Assembly: GCF_037392515.1 (NCBI RefSeq)
Contig: NC_090283.1
Span: 15,499,501-15,563,500 of the forward strand
Direction of reading: 5' to 3'
Source of the DNA: Haliotis asinina
Lineage: Eukaryota > Mollusca > Gastropoda > Lepetellida > Haliotidae
Length of the DNA: 64,000 nucleotides
Of the stretch, positions 42,609 through 53,915 are shown piece by piece. The notes under the pieces were generated by a model. The model did not search any database. It had not been told where the DNA came from and saw only the letters and a list, made by a program, of their open reading frames with translations. How positions within the stretch are numbered: the first letter of the stretch is position 1; each line of letters begins with the position of its first letter. The translations under genes and the position numbers were made by a program.

Positions 42609-44781
42609 GTGAATCACATATATAAAAGGTATGCCTGGAATAAAGCAGTGCAAAGTGGATCCACACTAGACTATACTTATGCAGTAACCAACATTCTGTG
42701 GCCACTGAACTTAAAAATTAAACCTTGTGATGAAGGAATAGAATGGCTGTACCAAACGATCATAGACTCTCTACTCAATGCAAGCGAAATGTGCATCCCT
42801 AAGAAACAGTTCCGGAGGTATCTCAAACCCTTCTGGAAGGATGCCGTCAAAGAAAATCACAAACTTATGACGAGAAGGAGACTTGAATGGCTGGATGCAG
42901 GCAGGCCAAGGGGGTTTGAACACAGCACATTCAAGCTCTACAAGGCGGCAAAGGACGTCTTTAGACAATGTCTGAGAAAAGAGTCTTCACGTTATCAATC
43001 AGAATACTTCAAGGACATAGACGATGCAGGTAATATAGACCAGAAACGTTTCTGGTCTTTCTTGTGTCAAGGAAGAAAACAACAACAGATTCCGTGTCTT
43101 GAGGTAGATGGTAAAAGGCTATATGATCCACACTCTATTTGCAATGCAATGGCAGATCATCTGAAGAGTGTATATAAGGACCAAGGAGAGAAACATTTTG
43201 ATGACAAGTATAAGAGGGACATAGAATCAGAAATAGAACAACTGAGAAACAAACTTCGCTCGCTAGAGTCTGACATAAGCAACATAACCACATCTGCAAA
43301 AGAAATCACCTCATTATGTAAAAGTCAAAAGAGCAACAAAGCTGCAGGAATAGATGGCATAAGTCATGAACATCTGAAATACGGTGAATCTTACCTGTAC
43401 GAAGCCTTAGCGGAGCTGTTCAACGCCATCCTGATGTCTGGATACATTCCAAGAGAGTGGTCCAAGGGACTCGTCATTCCCATATATAAAGGCGGCCAGA
43501 AATCGAAACTTCATCCAGACTCTTACCGTGGCGTCACGCTACTTCCCGTAATATTCAAGCTTTTCGAGTCTGTCCTCACTAAGAGGATTCCGGAATTTGC
43601 AGAATCTAAATCATTCCCGTCTAACCAACAGTATGGATTCCAGAAAGGACTGTCTTTCGTGTCATACATCCTTTGTCATTCAAGAAACTGTTCACCACTA
43701 CCTTGAGAGATCAGATAGTGTTAACGTCTGCTTCCTTGACAGCTCTAAAGCGCTTGACACCGTGTGGCATGCAGGCCTTCTCCTCAAACTGTACAATTTG
43801 GGCATACACAACGCCATATGGTTAGCCACTGACAGTATGTATAAATCCATGACAAGTTGTGTTGCAGCCAACAACGAATTATCTTACTGGTTCCCACTAT
43901 ACAGAGGTGTGAGACAAGGAAGCGTCCTCTCCGCTAAACTTACTCTACATAGATGGTCTACTACAACATCTCAGTCAAAGTAAGAAAGGTACAATGATTC
44001 TTGACTTTCATGTTGCGGCACCAACACAGGCGGATGACATTGCTTAATAAGCCCAGTGAACGCAAATCTACAGGACATGGTCAACATCTGTCAAGAATAC
44101 AGTTCAACATGGAGATTCACCTTCTCACCATCAAAATCCCAAGTCGTTCGGTTTGGCAAAAAGGACAAGCTGATGACACATATTCGTCTATACAAGGAAG
44201 TAGTTCCAGCAGTGTCAGAGATCAAGCATGTTGGGATTATCCTAAACTCCAAATTCAACTCCTGGGAGAGATAATTACAGAGCTGTTCCAAACTGAAATC
44301 GACCACAATGGCACTCTCTAGATCAGGTTGTCATCCACATGGGCTAAGTCCAGTGACTTCATCTAAGCTACTGCGATCAGTTGCTATACCGAAAGCGCTA
44401 TTCGGTTGTGAACTGTGGTCCAATATTACCAGTCATGAGATGCTAGCGTTAGAACGAGCACAGCGATTTGCCCTAAAACTCATACAAGGCCTCCCGCGCC
44501 ACAGTAGAACTGACATATGCAGTGCACACATCGGCTGGACTCCACTAGAATCACATATTGATATTAAGAAGCTCCTATTTCTTGGACAGCTGTGTAATAA
44601 CAAGAAGTATCTTCTACCACGCCAAATCCTCAGGACCAGGCTGTATTTACATAGATACAACGGCGGCAGACCCAGTGCTGGTTTCATTCCAGACATATAC
44701 AGAATTCTCGGAAAACATAGACAACTGGTGGATATGGAGAACTTTCTAAAGTCATGCATATTCGAAACACAACAGAAATGA
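42609..44781 (+). pseudogene. LINE-beta ORF2: reverse transcriptase and C-terminal region
   Basis: Frame pieces 42609-43706, 43597-43983, 44056-44274 and 44308-44781 follow one another. Motifs: SNKAAGIDGISHEHLKYG, IPIYKGGQKSKLHPDSYRGV, NVCFLDSSKALDTVWH (motif A), GVRQGSVLS (motif B), and QADDIALIS near 44030 (motif C). Frame changes fall near 43660, 43950 and 44280. The distal part (ALFGCELWSNITSHEMLALE) is the usual thumb/connection of CR1-like RTs. It continues brokenly to about 45235 with a Cys-rich tail (CKLCDEYAQTS). Confidence 0.8.
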
Positions 44782-45376
44782 AAAAGAATTGTAAAGACAG
44801 CCGTTCACAAAACAGAGGTCACCAACTGGAACACACGTCTCAACTCAGACCCTGATCTCCAACACTTCAAGACCATCCACCCAACACTGCGTCCTCATAC
44901 AGCTTGGCTGATCTCCAAAGACTACCCTGAACTGAAAAGAGCAGCTCTATCCATCATCAGAAAATGTGCGTCATGAAGACAAGGAAGAGACACAGGGGTG
45001 TGCAAACTCTGTGACGAGTATGCGCAGACCTCCTGACTCATGGTGTATGTCAGTGTGAGCCGGCTACGTACCTAAGGGATATCCTGTGGTCTGACATCAG
45101 TTGTGTTGGTCCCATTGAGATAAGCTTATGTCTTCACGGAAAGACAGATGTAGACATTGTTGCATGTCTGTTGTCCTGCAACCCACCATTACAAATCGAC
45201 GAGGAAACCAGCCAGATACTCCCAAGAGAGTCATAAAAGACTTTTCTATTTTCACCTCTATTTTTTGTAGTGCATAGCAAAGTATTCAAAACAGCCAAAT
45301 CAGTCTGTAAATCTATGTAAATAATGCTTCGCCATATCCTTGTACTCTCCGTTGGAGGAAATAAAAAAGAATAATA

Positions 45377-45942
45377 ATAAGCTTTCTCAAGATCAAAGAA
45401 AATTGATACAGCATGTTGTTTATGTACTATTGCGTTTTTCACGAAGGATTCTAAGCGTACCAAATGATCAATGGTACTGCGATTTTTCCTGAAACCACAC
45501 TGAATATTTGTGATAAGATTATTGGTTTCAAGATACCAAACTAATCTATTATTCACCATACCTTCCATGGTTTTACAGACACAGCTAGTGAGAGATATCG
45601 GTCTGTAATTCGACGGATCTGTATGATCCCTGCCAGGTTTCGGTATTGGAACTACAATGGCATTACGCCACGAAGGAGGAAATGCTCCAGACGTCCATAT
45701 TTTGTCAAATATATCTCAAAGTGTGACCAGACATGGTTCAGGCAAACGTTTCAGTAGTTGATAATGAATATTGTCATCACCTGCTGCAGTGTCATGAGCT
45801 TGGTCAAGAGCTGTATATAACTCATGTAATGAGAAAACTTCATTATAATCTTCACCATTATTTGATTCGAAATTAAGTTTTATCTTTTCCTGCTGTTTGT
45901 GATCTTTCTGAAACTCAGGGACATAATTTGCCGATGAAGAAT
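45377..45942. repeat. 566-bp target duplication, right copy
   Basis: It starts directly after the LINE-beta 3' tail. Beyond 45942 the host LINE continues normally. Confidence 0.9.
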
Positions 45943-46172
45943 TTTTGGCAAGTGTTTCGCCAATTTTATTTGCAATATGAGACTTGTCAGTAATTAAATT
46001 ATCACCATCTTTGAGATGGTAAACTGAAGATTTTGAACCTTTACCTTTAATTCTTTGAACCTTTACCTTTAATTCTTTGAACCATGTTCCATACCTTGGA
46101 CATTGGCGTGCGCGAATTAATCTTGGAAACGTAGTTCCTCCAAGATTGCCGTTTGTTTTGTTTGAAGGTACG
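45377..46172 (-). pseudogene. LINE-alpha copy 3: RT N-terminal part after LINE-beta
   Basis: The minus-strand frames read NFESNNGEDYNEVFSLHELY, VYHLKDGDNLITDKSHIANK and RTFKQNKRQSWRNYVSKINS. The first 566 bp repeat the left flank. A 20-bp tandem duplication near 46033-46080 disturbs the IKGKGSK region. It ends at the junction with the plus-strand LINE. Confidence 0.8.
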
Positions 46173-46173
46173 A

Positions 46174-46231
46174 GGCACCCGTGGCGAGCCACCTCCTCGT
46201 GGCGGGTGCTGGGTAACGCGAATAGCTTGCC
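46174..46231 (+). ncRNA. HDV-like ribozyme fold at LINE-alpha 5' end (copy 4)
   Basis: P1 pairs GGCACCC with GGGTGCT (G1-U first pair, 7 bp). P2 pairs GGCGAGC with GCTTGCC, where a G-U replaces the G-C of copy 1, a pairing-compatible change. Loop L3 is TCCTCGT, and J4/2 reads GCGAAT. One P3 pair is A-C here. Confidence 0.65.
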
Positions 46232-46742
46232 GACACTCCCGTTGTGGACCCGGGGGGATTTTTGGTTCACCAACCCGTTTGCCGTGGGTTGCGGCCCTGT
46301 GTCGGCGGAGGAGGGGATCCTGGTGGTTGAGGGCAATAGGGGCCTGCAATCGTGTTCCTGTTGTTCAATACACCACTTTGGCCCTGACTTCGCCTAGACG
46401 GGTGGTCGAATGGGCCCGGTTTGACCAATCGGCTGGTCATGCCGAGCCCTGTGGCATGTATATTTTTGATGCACGTCTGCAAGAAAACTATTTACACGTC
46501 TTGTCAGATGCATTGGTTTGTGCGTATATGTTTAAAACGAAAAGAGAAAACATCTTCAATTTTGTATTTTGCCTAGACTGATATGCCCAGAAGGCGGTGG
46601 CTCATGGGCCAATTTGGTAGAATAATTACTTTCTATTATTCCGCTTGAGTATATCTTTCCAGTATCCTTGGTGCTGCAAGTAGGAGGTCCACTTGCTTAT
46701 AGCATTGTCCTTGTGATACTCCGTGGTGGGTGGGGAGCTGGA

Positions 46743-48107
46743 ATGACGAATCTAAATACATTAACATGGATCCTGTTAAAGAAAAAGAAACGTCAACTTG
46801 AAACTGATCAAAGTACACCTGATAGTTGTAGACCATCTAAGCAAGTAGACTACTGGCCAAGATTTTTAGTGATAGAATCCCCGGATAAAAAACCACTTAA
46901 ACTCAACCCGTTTACTGTTTCTAAAGCAGTGTACGGTATAGCAGGGGACGTAAAAAATATCAAGAGAATGAGATCTGGGTCTTTACTCATAGAATGTAGC
47001 AAACGACAACAAGCATCTAACCTGATGTCAATTGATACATTGGCTGGAATACCTGTTTCAGTGTAGGTTCATCGGACCCTCAGTTATAGTAAAGGTATAG
47101 TCAGAGATAGGGATCATCTGTTAGCGGACATGACCGAACTTGACATCATGCTAGAACTTAAAGATCAAGGTGTCACGTTCGTGAAGCGATTTACGAGACG
47201 TCAGAATTCAGAAGTGGTTCCAACTAACACGTATCTGTTTTCATTTGTATCACCATCGCCACCGAGATCAATAAAAGCTGGATATTGTAGCCTTCAGGTT
47301 GAAATGTATATTCCCAATCCGTTGAGGTGTTTTAAATGCCAAAAATTTGGTCATGGGATGAATTCATGTTCAAACTCAATAACTTGTGCACATTGTGGGG
47401 AACAATCACACGTAACAGAAGATTGTACAAACAATTTTAGAAAATGTGTCAACTGCTCAGGCATGCATTCTTCATCGTCCAAAGATTGCCCGGTTTGGAA
47501 AAGGGAAATGGAAGTAAACAAAATAAAGCATACTCAAAATATCAGTTATGCTGAAGCTAAGACACTTGTGCCATCTGTCCTCCCAGGTGAATCTTATGCT
47601 TCTGTTACCAGAAAACATTCTACAACCCCAGTCTCCATCGAATGTCAGACAGAACTGACATGGACAAAGTCTACTGCTCCTATACTTGTCTCAAATCAAG
47701 AACTGTTAATACGAGGAGAATCTGCTACGCAGACTGCTGACGTTTCACCAGCTACAGTGACGTCCTCTCAACATATGCCTTCTTCCCCAAAAGGTCCAAC
47801 ATATCCAAAGACACAACCAGACAAAAGAAGATCCTCCAGTCCCAAATCTAGACCAGATTCATGTTCATCAAAACCTGTACAAGAACCTCATGTTAAACAA
47901 ATTGTGAAAGGAAACCCAAAACTAACTAGACTTAACCAATGCGATAGATTCGCTAAGGGTTCAAATGATGAGATCCAGCTATACAATAAGTTTGGATCCC
48001 TCGAGGACATGAATGTGTCCGACCATAGCACTGGTAGGACACATAGCTTGTCACCGTCAAGGAAGGCGCGGGGTAGATCTCCTGTACATCCTCCTCGGAA
48101 GAAATAA
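46743..48107 (+). pseudogene. LINE-alpha copy 4 ORF1 (zinc-knuckle protein), one stop
   Basis: One frame except for a TAG at 47064-47066, directly after GIPVSV, and a small frame change near the start. The N-terminal half (DYWPRFLVIESPDKKPLKLN, MRSGSLLIEC) resembles the RRM-like part of I/Jockey ORF1. Three knuckles follow: CFKCQKFGHGMNSC, CAHCGEQSHVTEDC and CVNCSGMHSSSSKDC. The tail is Ser/Pro/Lys-rich. It would bind element RNA as a ribonucleoprotein. Its TAA stop overlaps the ORF2 start as TAATG. Confidence 0.85.
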
Positions 48108-48904
48108 TGTCTTCGTCTATAATTCAGTGGAACTGAAGAGGACTCAGAACTAATTTTAATGACTTACAACTGTTGGTCCAAGATCTTAATCCGTCAATAT
48201 TTTGCATTCAAGAAACCTATCTAAAGCAGACGGATAATTTTGATCTACGTCATTTTAATGCATACCATTATTTTTCTACCCCGGGCGACAGGGCTACTGG
48301 TGGATCATCTATCCTGGTGAGGAATAATGTTATTCATAGTCAAGTCACGCTCAAAACAAATCTCCAAGCCGTGGCGGTGCGACTTACATTACATGTTGCA
48401 TTTACTCTATGTTCATTGTATCTTCCACCATCTTCTGCTGTTCAGTTAAGTGATTTGCAAGCTCTTTATGATCAACTACCTAAACCCTGTTTGATCATGG
48501 GTGATTTAAACGGCTACAACCCACTCTGGGGTGGTACTAATACAAACACCAAAGGTAAATTACTGGAGGATTTCATCGCAAATAATGTTCTATGCATTTA
48601 TAATGATGGTTCAAAGACATATTTACATCCTGGCACGGGAACATATTCAGCTCTCGATTTATCAATGACTGATTCCACCCTATTTAGTGAATTTGAGTGG
48701 TCAGTCTATGATGACCTGTGTGGAAGTGACCACTTCCCAGCAATATTAAAACCTGTCAACCCATCTGATATTCCGCCATCATTACGATGGAATTTTAAAA
48801 AGGCCAACTGGGCTTTATATGAAACCCTGTGTGCTGACAAACTTAGACCTGACTGTTTTCTTAATGTTCCCGATGCTATAAAAGATTTCTCTGAAACAAG
48901 CTAG
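48108..48904 (+). pseudogene. LINE-alpha copy 4 ORF2 start: endonuclease
   Basis: The ATG overlaps the ORF1 stop. MSSSIIQWN is followed at once by TGA where other copies have Cys in WNCRG. From 48173 the frame is open: CIQETYLKQTDNFDLRHFNA, LIMGDLNGYNPLWG, DDLCGSDHFPAIL, all endonuclease motifs. A deletion after KDFSETS joins to the KARKKAENYF region in another frame. Confidence 0.8.
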
Positions 48905-48947
48905 GAAGGCACGGAAAAAGGCCGAAAATTATTTCCGTCATCATCCT

Positions 48948-51092
48948 ATGGTTCATAATTTGAACAAATTTAAAATCCAAAATGCTAAAGCTCGGCATAC
49001 TTTCAAGCAAAGTAAACGTAAATCGTGGCAAAACTATGTATCTAATATCAATTCGCGCACACCTATATCTAAGGTATGGAATATGATCCAGAAAATCAAA
49101 GGTAAGGGCTCTAGATCTAGTGTTCACCATCTCAAAGATGGAAACCAGTTATTAACTAATAAAGCAGATATAGCCAATAAACTTGGAGAAACACTGGCAC
49201 AACTTTCTTTTTCCTCGAATTATGCACCTCAATTCCAAAAGTATCAAAAACAGCAAGAAAAGAAAGCTATTAATTTTACTTCAGATAACGGGGAAGATTA
49301 TAACGGGGAAGATTACAACGTGGTATTTTCGATTCATGAGCTCCATACAGCTCTTGACCAGGCCCATGATACTGCTACAGGAGTTGATAACATACATTAT
49401 CAACTTCTGAAACATTTACCGGAATCATGTTTAGAGACCCTTTTACATATATTTGATGATATCTGGACATCTGAAAAGTTTCCTTCTTCATGGCATGATG
49501 CTATAGTTATCCCTATCCCTAAACCTGGACGTGATCATACGGATCCTTCGAACTATCGGCCTATATCGCTAACAAGCTGTGTTTGTAAAACCATGGAGCG
49601 CATGATTAATAATCGACATGTTTGGTACTTGGAAACCAATGACCTCATTACAGATATTCAGTGTGGTTTCCGTAAAAACAGGAGTACCGTTGATCACTTA
49701 GTGCGTTTAGAATCATTTGTTAAAAACGCACTAATTAATACACAACACGCTGTGTCTATCTTTTTTGATCTTGAAAAAGCATATGACACAACCTGGAAAT
49801 ATGGCATTTTAAGAGATTTACATGACTTCGGCTTGCGAGGCCGTTTGCCTGAATTTATTGCCAAGTTTTTAAATAACAGACAATTCCAGGTCCGCGTGGG
49901 CTCTACCCTGTCTGATCATTACAATCAGGATCAGGGTGTTCCACAAGGCAGTATTTTGTCAGTCACTCTTTTTAGCATCAAGATCAACAGTTTATCTAAA
50001 GTTTTAAACGATTCAATTGATGGATCGTTATTTGTGGATGATTTTAATATTTCTTGGCGTGGTAAAAATATGCATACCATTGAACGGCAATTGCAGTTGT
50101 GTTTAAACAGGATTAATAAATGGTGTCTTGAAAACGGCTTTAAATTTTCTAAATCGAAAACTAACTGCATACATTTTTGTCGAAAATACAAACCACATAA
50201 AGACCCTGAACTGTCTCTAGATGGGATGCCCATTAAAGTTGTGAAGGAAGCCAAATTCTTGGGTCTAATCTTTGATTCACACTTAACGTTTTTACCACAT
50301 ATTAAATCACTTAAAAGTAAATGCCTGAAAGCTCTTGACTTGTTGAAAGTGGTTTCAAATTCAAAATGGGGAGGGGATCAAGCTACCCTTCTCCATTTAT
50401 ATCGATCACTCGTTCGTTCTAAACTTGATTATGGCTCCATCGTCTATGGTGGAGCCTGCAAAAGCAATCTTAAACTTCTTGATCCTCTCCATCACCAAGG
50501 TCTAAGACTTTGTCTTGGGTCCTTCAGAACTTCACCTATTGACAGTCTTTACGTTGAGGCCGATGAACCATCTCTTGCACAACGCCGTATCAAATTATCT
50601 TTACAATATATCATAAAACTATACTCTAACGAATCTAACCCTGCATATAACTGTGTCTTCAATCCCCTTTATGAGGATTTGTATAGCAAAAAGGCTATTA
50701 AAAATATCTCTTGCAAACATCCACTTTTAATTGAAATTATTGAATTGTATAATAATCTTGCCACTGGCCAATACGACATCGTCTTTTGTTGGTTACCCAG
50801 CCACGTAGGCATTTCTGGTAACGCACTGGCCGATCTTGCTGCCAAGACAGCACTCAACAAATCTGTGACACCACTTCTTATTCCATACTCTGATTATAAA
50901 GTTAGCATTAGAGCTTACATCCGTGATCTAATGCAGAAGAAGTGGGACACCCAAGCAGGTATAAATAAATTACATGAAATAAAACCGTATATTGGTTACA
51001 CCTACTTGGGTTGTCAGTCCAGATTTGAAGAGGTTATTTTAAGACGATGTCGGATTGGCCATACTAGATATACTCATGTGCACCTGTTGTAA
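48948..51092 (+). pseudogene. LINE-alpha copy 4 ORF2: RT, part of RNase H
   Basis: A 714-codon open frame. RT motifs are intact: PIPKPGRDHTDPSNYRPISL, FDLEKAYDTTWKYG, GVPQGSILSVTLF and LFVDDFNISW. After NPLYEDLY a deletion of roughly 0.5 kb removes the DGSKDGG and EANAIL part of RNase H, and the frame resumes at KKAIKNISCKH with WLPSHVGISGNALADLAAKT. The last residues (YTHVHLL) end at a stop where other copies continue KGEDPPF. A small NGEDY duplication occurs near 49295. Confidence 0.85.
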
Positions 51093-51279
51093 GGTGAGGA
51101 TCCTCCGTTTTGTATCCCTTGTGATGAGAGAGTCACGGTCAAGCATATTCTGCTTGACTGTGTTGAATTCTCCATCACAAGGGATAAATATTTTACAGTT
51201 AAAACAATGAAGGATCTTTTTACCAGCGTTAATTCATTTTTAATTATAGGTTTTTTAAAAGAAATTGATTTTTTGATGG

Positions 51280-51842
51280 AATTTTGAATGTTATGTTGTG
51301 TAAATAGATGTATTTTAATGATTGGTAGTTTGGATTAGTAACTTGAATTGTTGGTGGCTGTACCCTCAAAGGGGGTTGAGGTATTGTAAAATTATTGTCC
51401 TCCTGAGAGGGTACGCAAGTCCATAACATTCACAGTAAATTTAAGTCTACCAGGATTTTAATCGTAGTATTCATGTGAATTTAATTTCGGCTAACTTTTC
51501 ATACAATCGCCAGCAGCTGAAGGGATGGTGTAAATCCAACTAGGGACCATGTAGGTAGCAAAGGTACTGTAAGTCCCCATGGTTCCTAGTGTGGTGATCT
51601 ACCTTCTGTTGTTGGCGATCTATAGTCTGTTTTTATACTGTATTGTCTAAATAGTGCTATTAGTTTTAACTTTCCATGCTAGTTTAAATTGAAATTGTGA
51701 TATTCTAGTTGTTTTACTGTCCTTCGTCGACAGGTTTTTATGATGTATATGTGCTCTTTTTCATTGTCGAATGTTCTCGTCACGATATGGCTGAGATATT
51801 GCCGATGTGACGTTAAATATTAACTCACTCACTCACTCACTC
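51280..51842 (+). other. LINE-alpha 3' UTR and tail shared with SINEs
   Basis: The end reads ATATGGCTGAGATATTGCCG, then ATGTGACGTTAAATATTAAC and (TCAC)n. The same layout ends the SINEs (ATATAGCTGGAATATTGCTG, then GTGCGACGTAAAACTAAAC and the same repeat). Copies 2 and 3 have the same end. Confidence 0.85.
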
Positions 51843-53821
51843 AAAGTGTCTGTCTCCTTGAGATAGGTTTCCTGGAGACAGAAGCCGATAGTGCGAAATC
51901 CTGGACAAGTAGCTGTAACTCGTTGAAATTGGTCCTTAGGCCTCTACAGTTCCACTGTACAATATTTTGGGAATGGATCATCGTTTGGGCGGTTTGATTG
52001 GGGATCTACCCCGTACTTTTTTTGAGGGCGACAAGCTGTGCGCCCTTGATTGGACGTTTTCAGACACGTCCATGCCCTCAAGTGATCCGTATTTGTTATA
52101 AACCTTAATTCTGTTCTCAGACCCTTTGGGGGCTCTGCCACTTTGCTTTTTTTTTAAGAATCAGGCATAGGTTTAGTTTTTCCTTTAAGAATTTGTTGGA
52201 CATTTGACAAAGATTGACACCTTTCAGGTGGCTGTGATGATGAATCATGATCAGAAGCTGGCCCTGATTTACTTTGCGACATGCAAGGACGTAGGTCAGC
52301 GGTCTGAGTGGAAATAGCGGGTGAAAAAACCTCTGGGGAATCCGTGTGCACCCAAGTCAAGTTTGTTTGAGCAGCTGAAGAAGACTTAGAAGCCTTAGAG
52401 GATGGTTCAGATGATGTTTTTTGTTTAAGAAGCATATGTTTCTTGTGTGTCGCATCTTTGAACAAGTTGTTTTGCTTCAGCAAAGCTGATATTTTGAGTA
52501 AATTTTAGTTTGTTTATTTCCATCTGGTACTTCCAAATCGGACACTCTTTTGAGAAAGAGGAATGGTCTCCTGAACAATTGCTGCATTTCTTGTAATTAC
52601 TGTCACAATCTTCTGTTGTGTGGGTCTTCTCACCACAGTGAGCACACACAACAGACAATGTGCAGGAATTTACACCGTGACAATACTTTTGACACTTGAA
52701 ACATCTGATTAGGAATAAAAGTTTCCACTTTGATGTGACAGTAGCCGGCCTTTATTGATTTTGGAGCCGTTGGAGTGGAAAATGAAAATAAATAGGTGTT
52801 GGTGTGTTGGATGTGGTTGTTTCTTCGGGTTGTGAAACGTTTGACAAGTAACACGCCTTGGTCCTTCATCTCTGCAGAAATGGCAATTTCCAGCATATCA
52901 GCAAATAGTCTATCACGGTCTCTCATAATACCCTTACTAGTGTTAAGAGTACGGTGAAGAGAGACGGAAACTGGAATGCCTACAAATGATTTTGTTGAAA
53001 GGAGATTGGTTGCCTGTTGCCTCCTATTGCACTCAACAAGCAAAGAACCTGTTCGTAAACGCCTAACGTTTCTAAAATCACCTGCAATGCCCTGTATGCC
53101 TTTTGATACCGCAAAAGGGTTAAGCTTTAACGGAGTGTTGTCAGTGGTCTCAATTACACTAAACCGTGGCCAGTAGTCAATGGATATGGACAGTCCTTGG
53201 TCTTCAACATCAGGATCAGTAGTATCAAGAGGACGTTTTGTTTCTTTTACGGGAGTTTCGTAAGCCATTGTAAGTTTATATTGTTTCATCATCCGAGCTC
53301 CCCACCCGCCACGGAGTATCACAAGGACAATGCTAAAAGCAGGCGGGTTTCCTGCCTGCAGCACCAAGGATACCCGGATGATATACTCAAGCAGAATAAT
53401 ACAAAAATAATTATTCCACTTGATTGGCCTATGAGCCACTGCCTTCTGGACATAGGACCCTAGGTAAGTTACGAAATTTGAATTGTACAATCGAAATACA
53501 AATGAATCACCATAAAGCCAAGACAAAAAATTAAATATTTTCTCCAATTTGTGAAACAACATTTACATGTACAGTGCTTAGATTGACCAGCCGATTGGTT
53601 GAACCGGGCCCATTCAACCACCCGTCTAGGTGAAGTCAGGGCCAAAGTGGTGTGTTGAGCAATAGGAGCAGTGGTCCTGCTCCCATCCTCTCAACCACCA
53701 GGATCCCTTCCTCCACCGACACAGGGCCGCAACCCAGGGCAAACGGGTTGGTGGACATAATATCCCCCCGGGTCCACAACGGGGGTGTCGGCGAGCTCTT
53801 GCCGTTACCCAGCACCCACCA
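51843..53821 (-). pseudogene. LINE-alpha copy 3: endonuclease start, ORF1, 5' UTR
   Basis: From the right: a 5' UTR beginning GGTGGGTGCTGGGTAACG, so the first ribozyme strands are missing; ORF1 from the ATG at 53268 (MAYETPVKETKRPLDTTDPD) through KGIQGIAGDFRNVRRLRTGS; a frameshift in the first zinc knuckle; then CAHCGEKTHTTEDC and CSNCSGDHSSFSKEC in another frame (52425-52658); then a Ser-rich tail (52154-52483). ORF2 begins near 51980 with NIVQWNCRGLRTNFNELQLL and breaks off at the join with copy 4. Confidence 0.85.
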
Positions 53822-53915
53822 GAAAATGTACTGTAATGTATACTGACTGATACATTACACTGAAGTATACCGGTTGATAACGTACAGCACAGAAGCCGAT
53901 TTCTTCTACACTCCA
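53822..53915. repeat. Minisatellite, right half of the split array
   Basis: It carries ACACTGAAGTATACCGGTTG and ATAACGTACAGCACAGAAGC, the same units as 36405-36851. Confidence 0.8.

Larger units (their letters stand above)
39755..45376 (+). mobile_element. LINE-beta, nearly full-length, broken frames
   Basis: A non-LTR element unrelated in sequence to LINE-alpha. It has a short 5' end with AAGATGGCGGC, a long coiled-coil ORF1 with an RRM-like end, an ORF2 with endonuclease and RT but no RNase H, and a 3' end in an AAT-rich tract (45361-45376). The type looks closest to CR1/L2/Tx1-like LINEs; the clade is not settled. Confidence 0.85.
46173..51842 (+). mobile_element. LINE-alpha copy 4, nearly full-length
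   Basis: It has the ribozyme-like 5' end at 46174, a 5' UTR, ORF1 (about 46743-48107), ORF2 (48108-51280), a 3' UTR and a (CACT)n tail ending at 51842. ORF2 has internal deletions near 48900 (endonuclease-RT linker) and near 50690 (first half of RNase H). No target duplication is visible at its ends. Confidence 0.9.
36852..53821 (-). mobile_element. LINE-alpha copy 3, split by two later LINEs
   Basis: The target duplication GAAAATGTACAGTA / GAAAATGTACTGTA (36838-36851 and 53822-53835) brackets three pieces: 36852-39754 (3' end to RT), 45377-46172 (RT to linker), and 51843-53821 (endonuclease start, ORF1, 5' UTR). Minisatellite flanks both outer ends, so the pieces are one insertion. LINE-beta splits it at the RT. 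Plus-strand LINE-alpha copy 4 lies between the second and third pieces, where about 0.8 kb of endonuclease is missing. Confidence 0.85.

Noticed and set aside
46165..51842. Twin-priming inversion of a single LINE
   Set aside because: The plus-strand copy has its own 5' end, both ORFs and its own 3' tail, so it is a separate insertion and not the inverted 5' part of the minus-strand copy.
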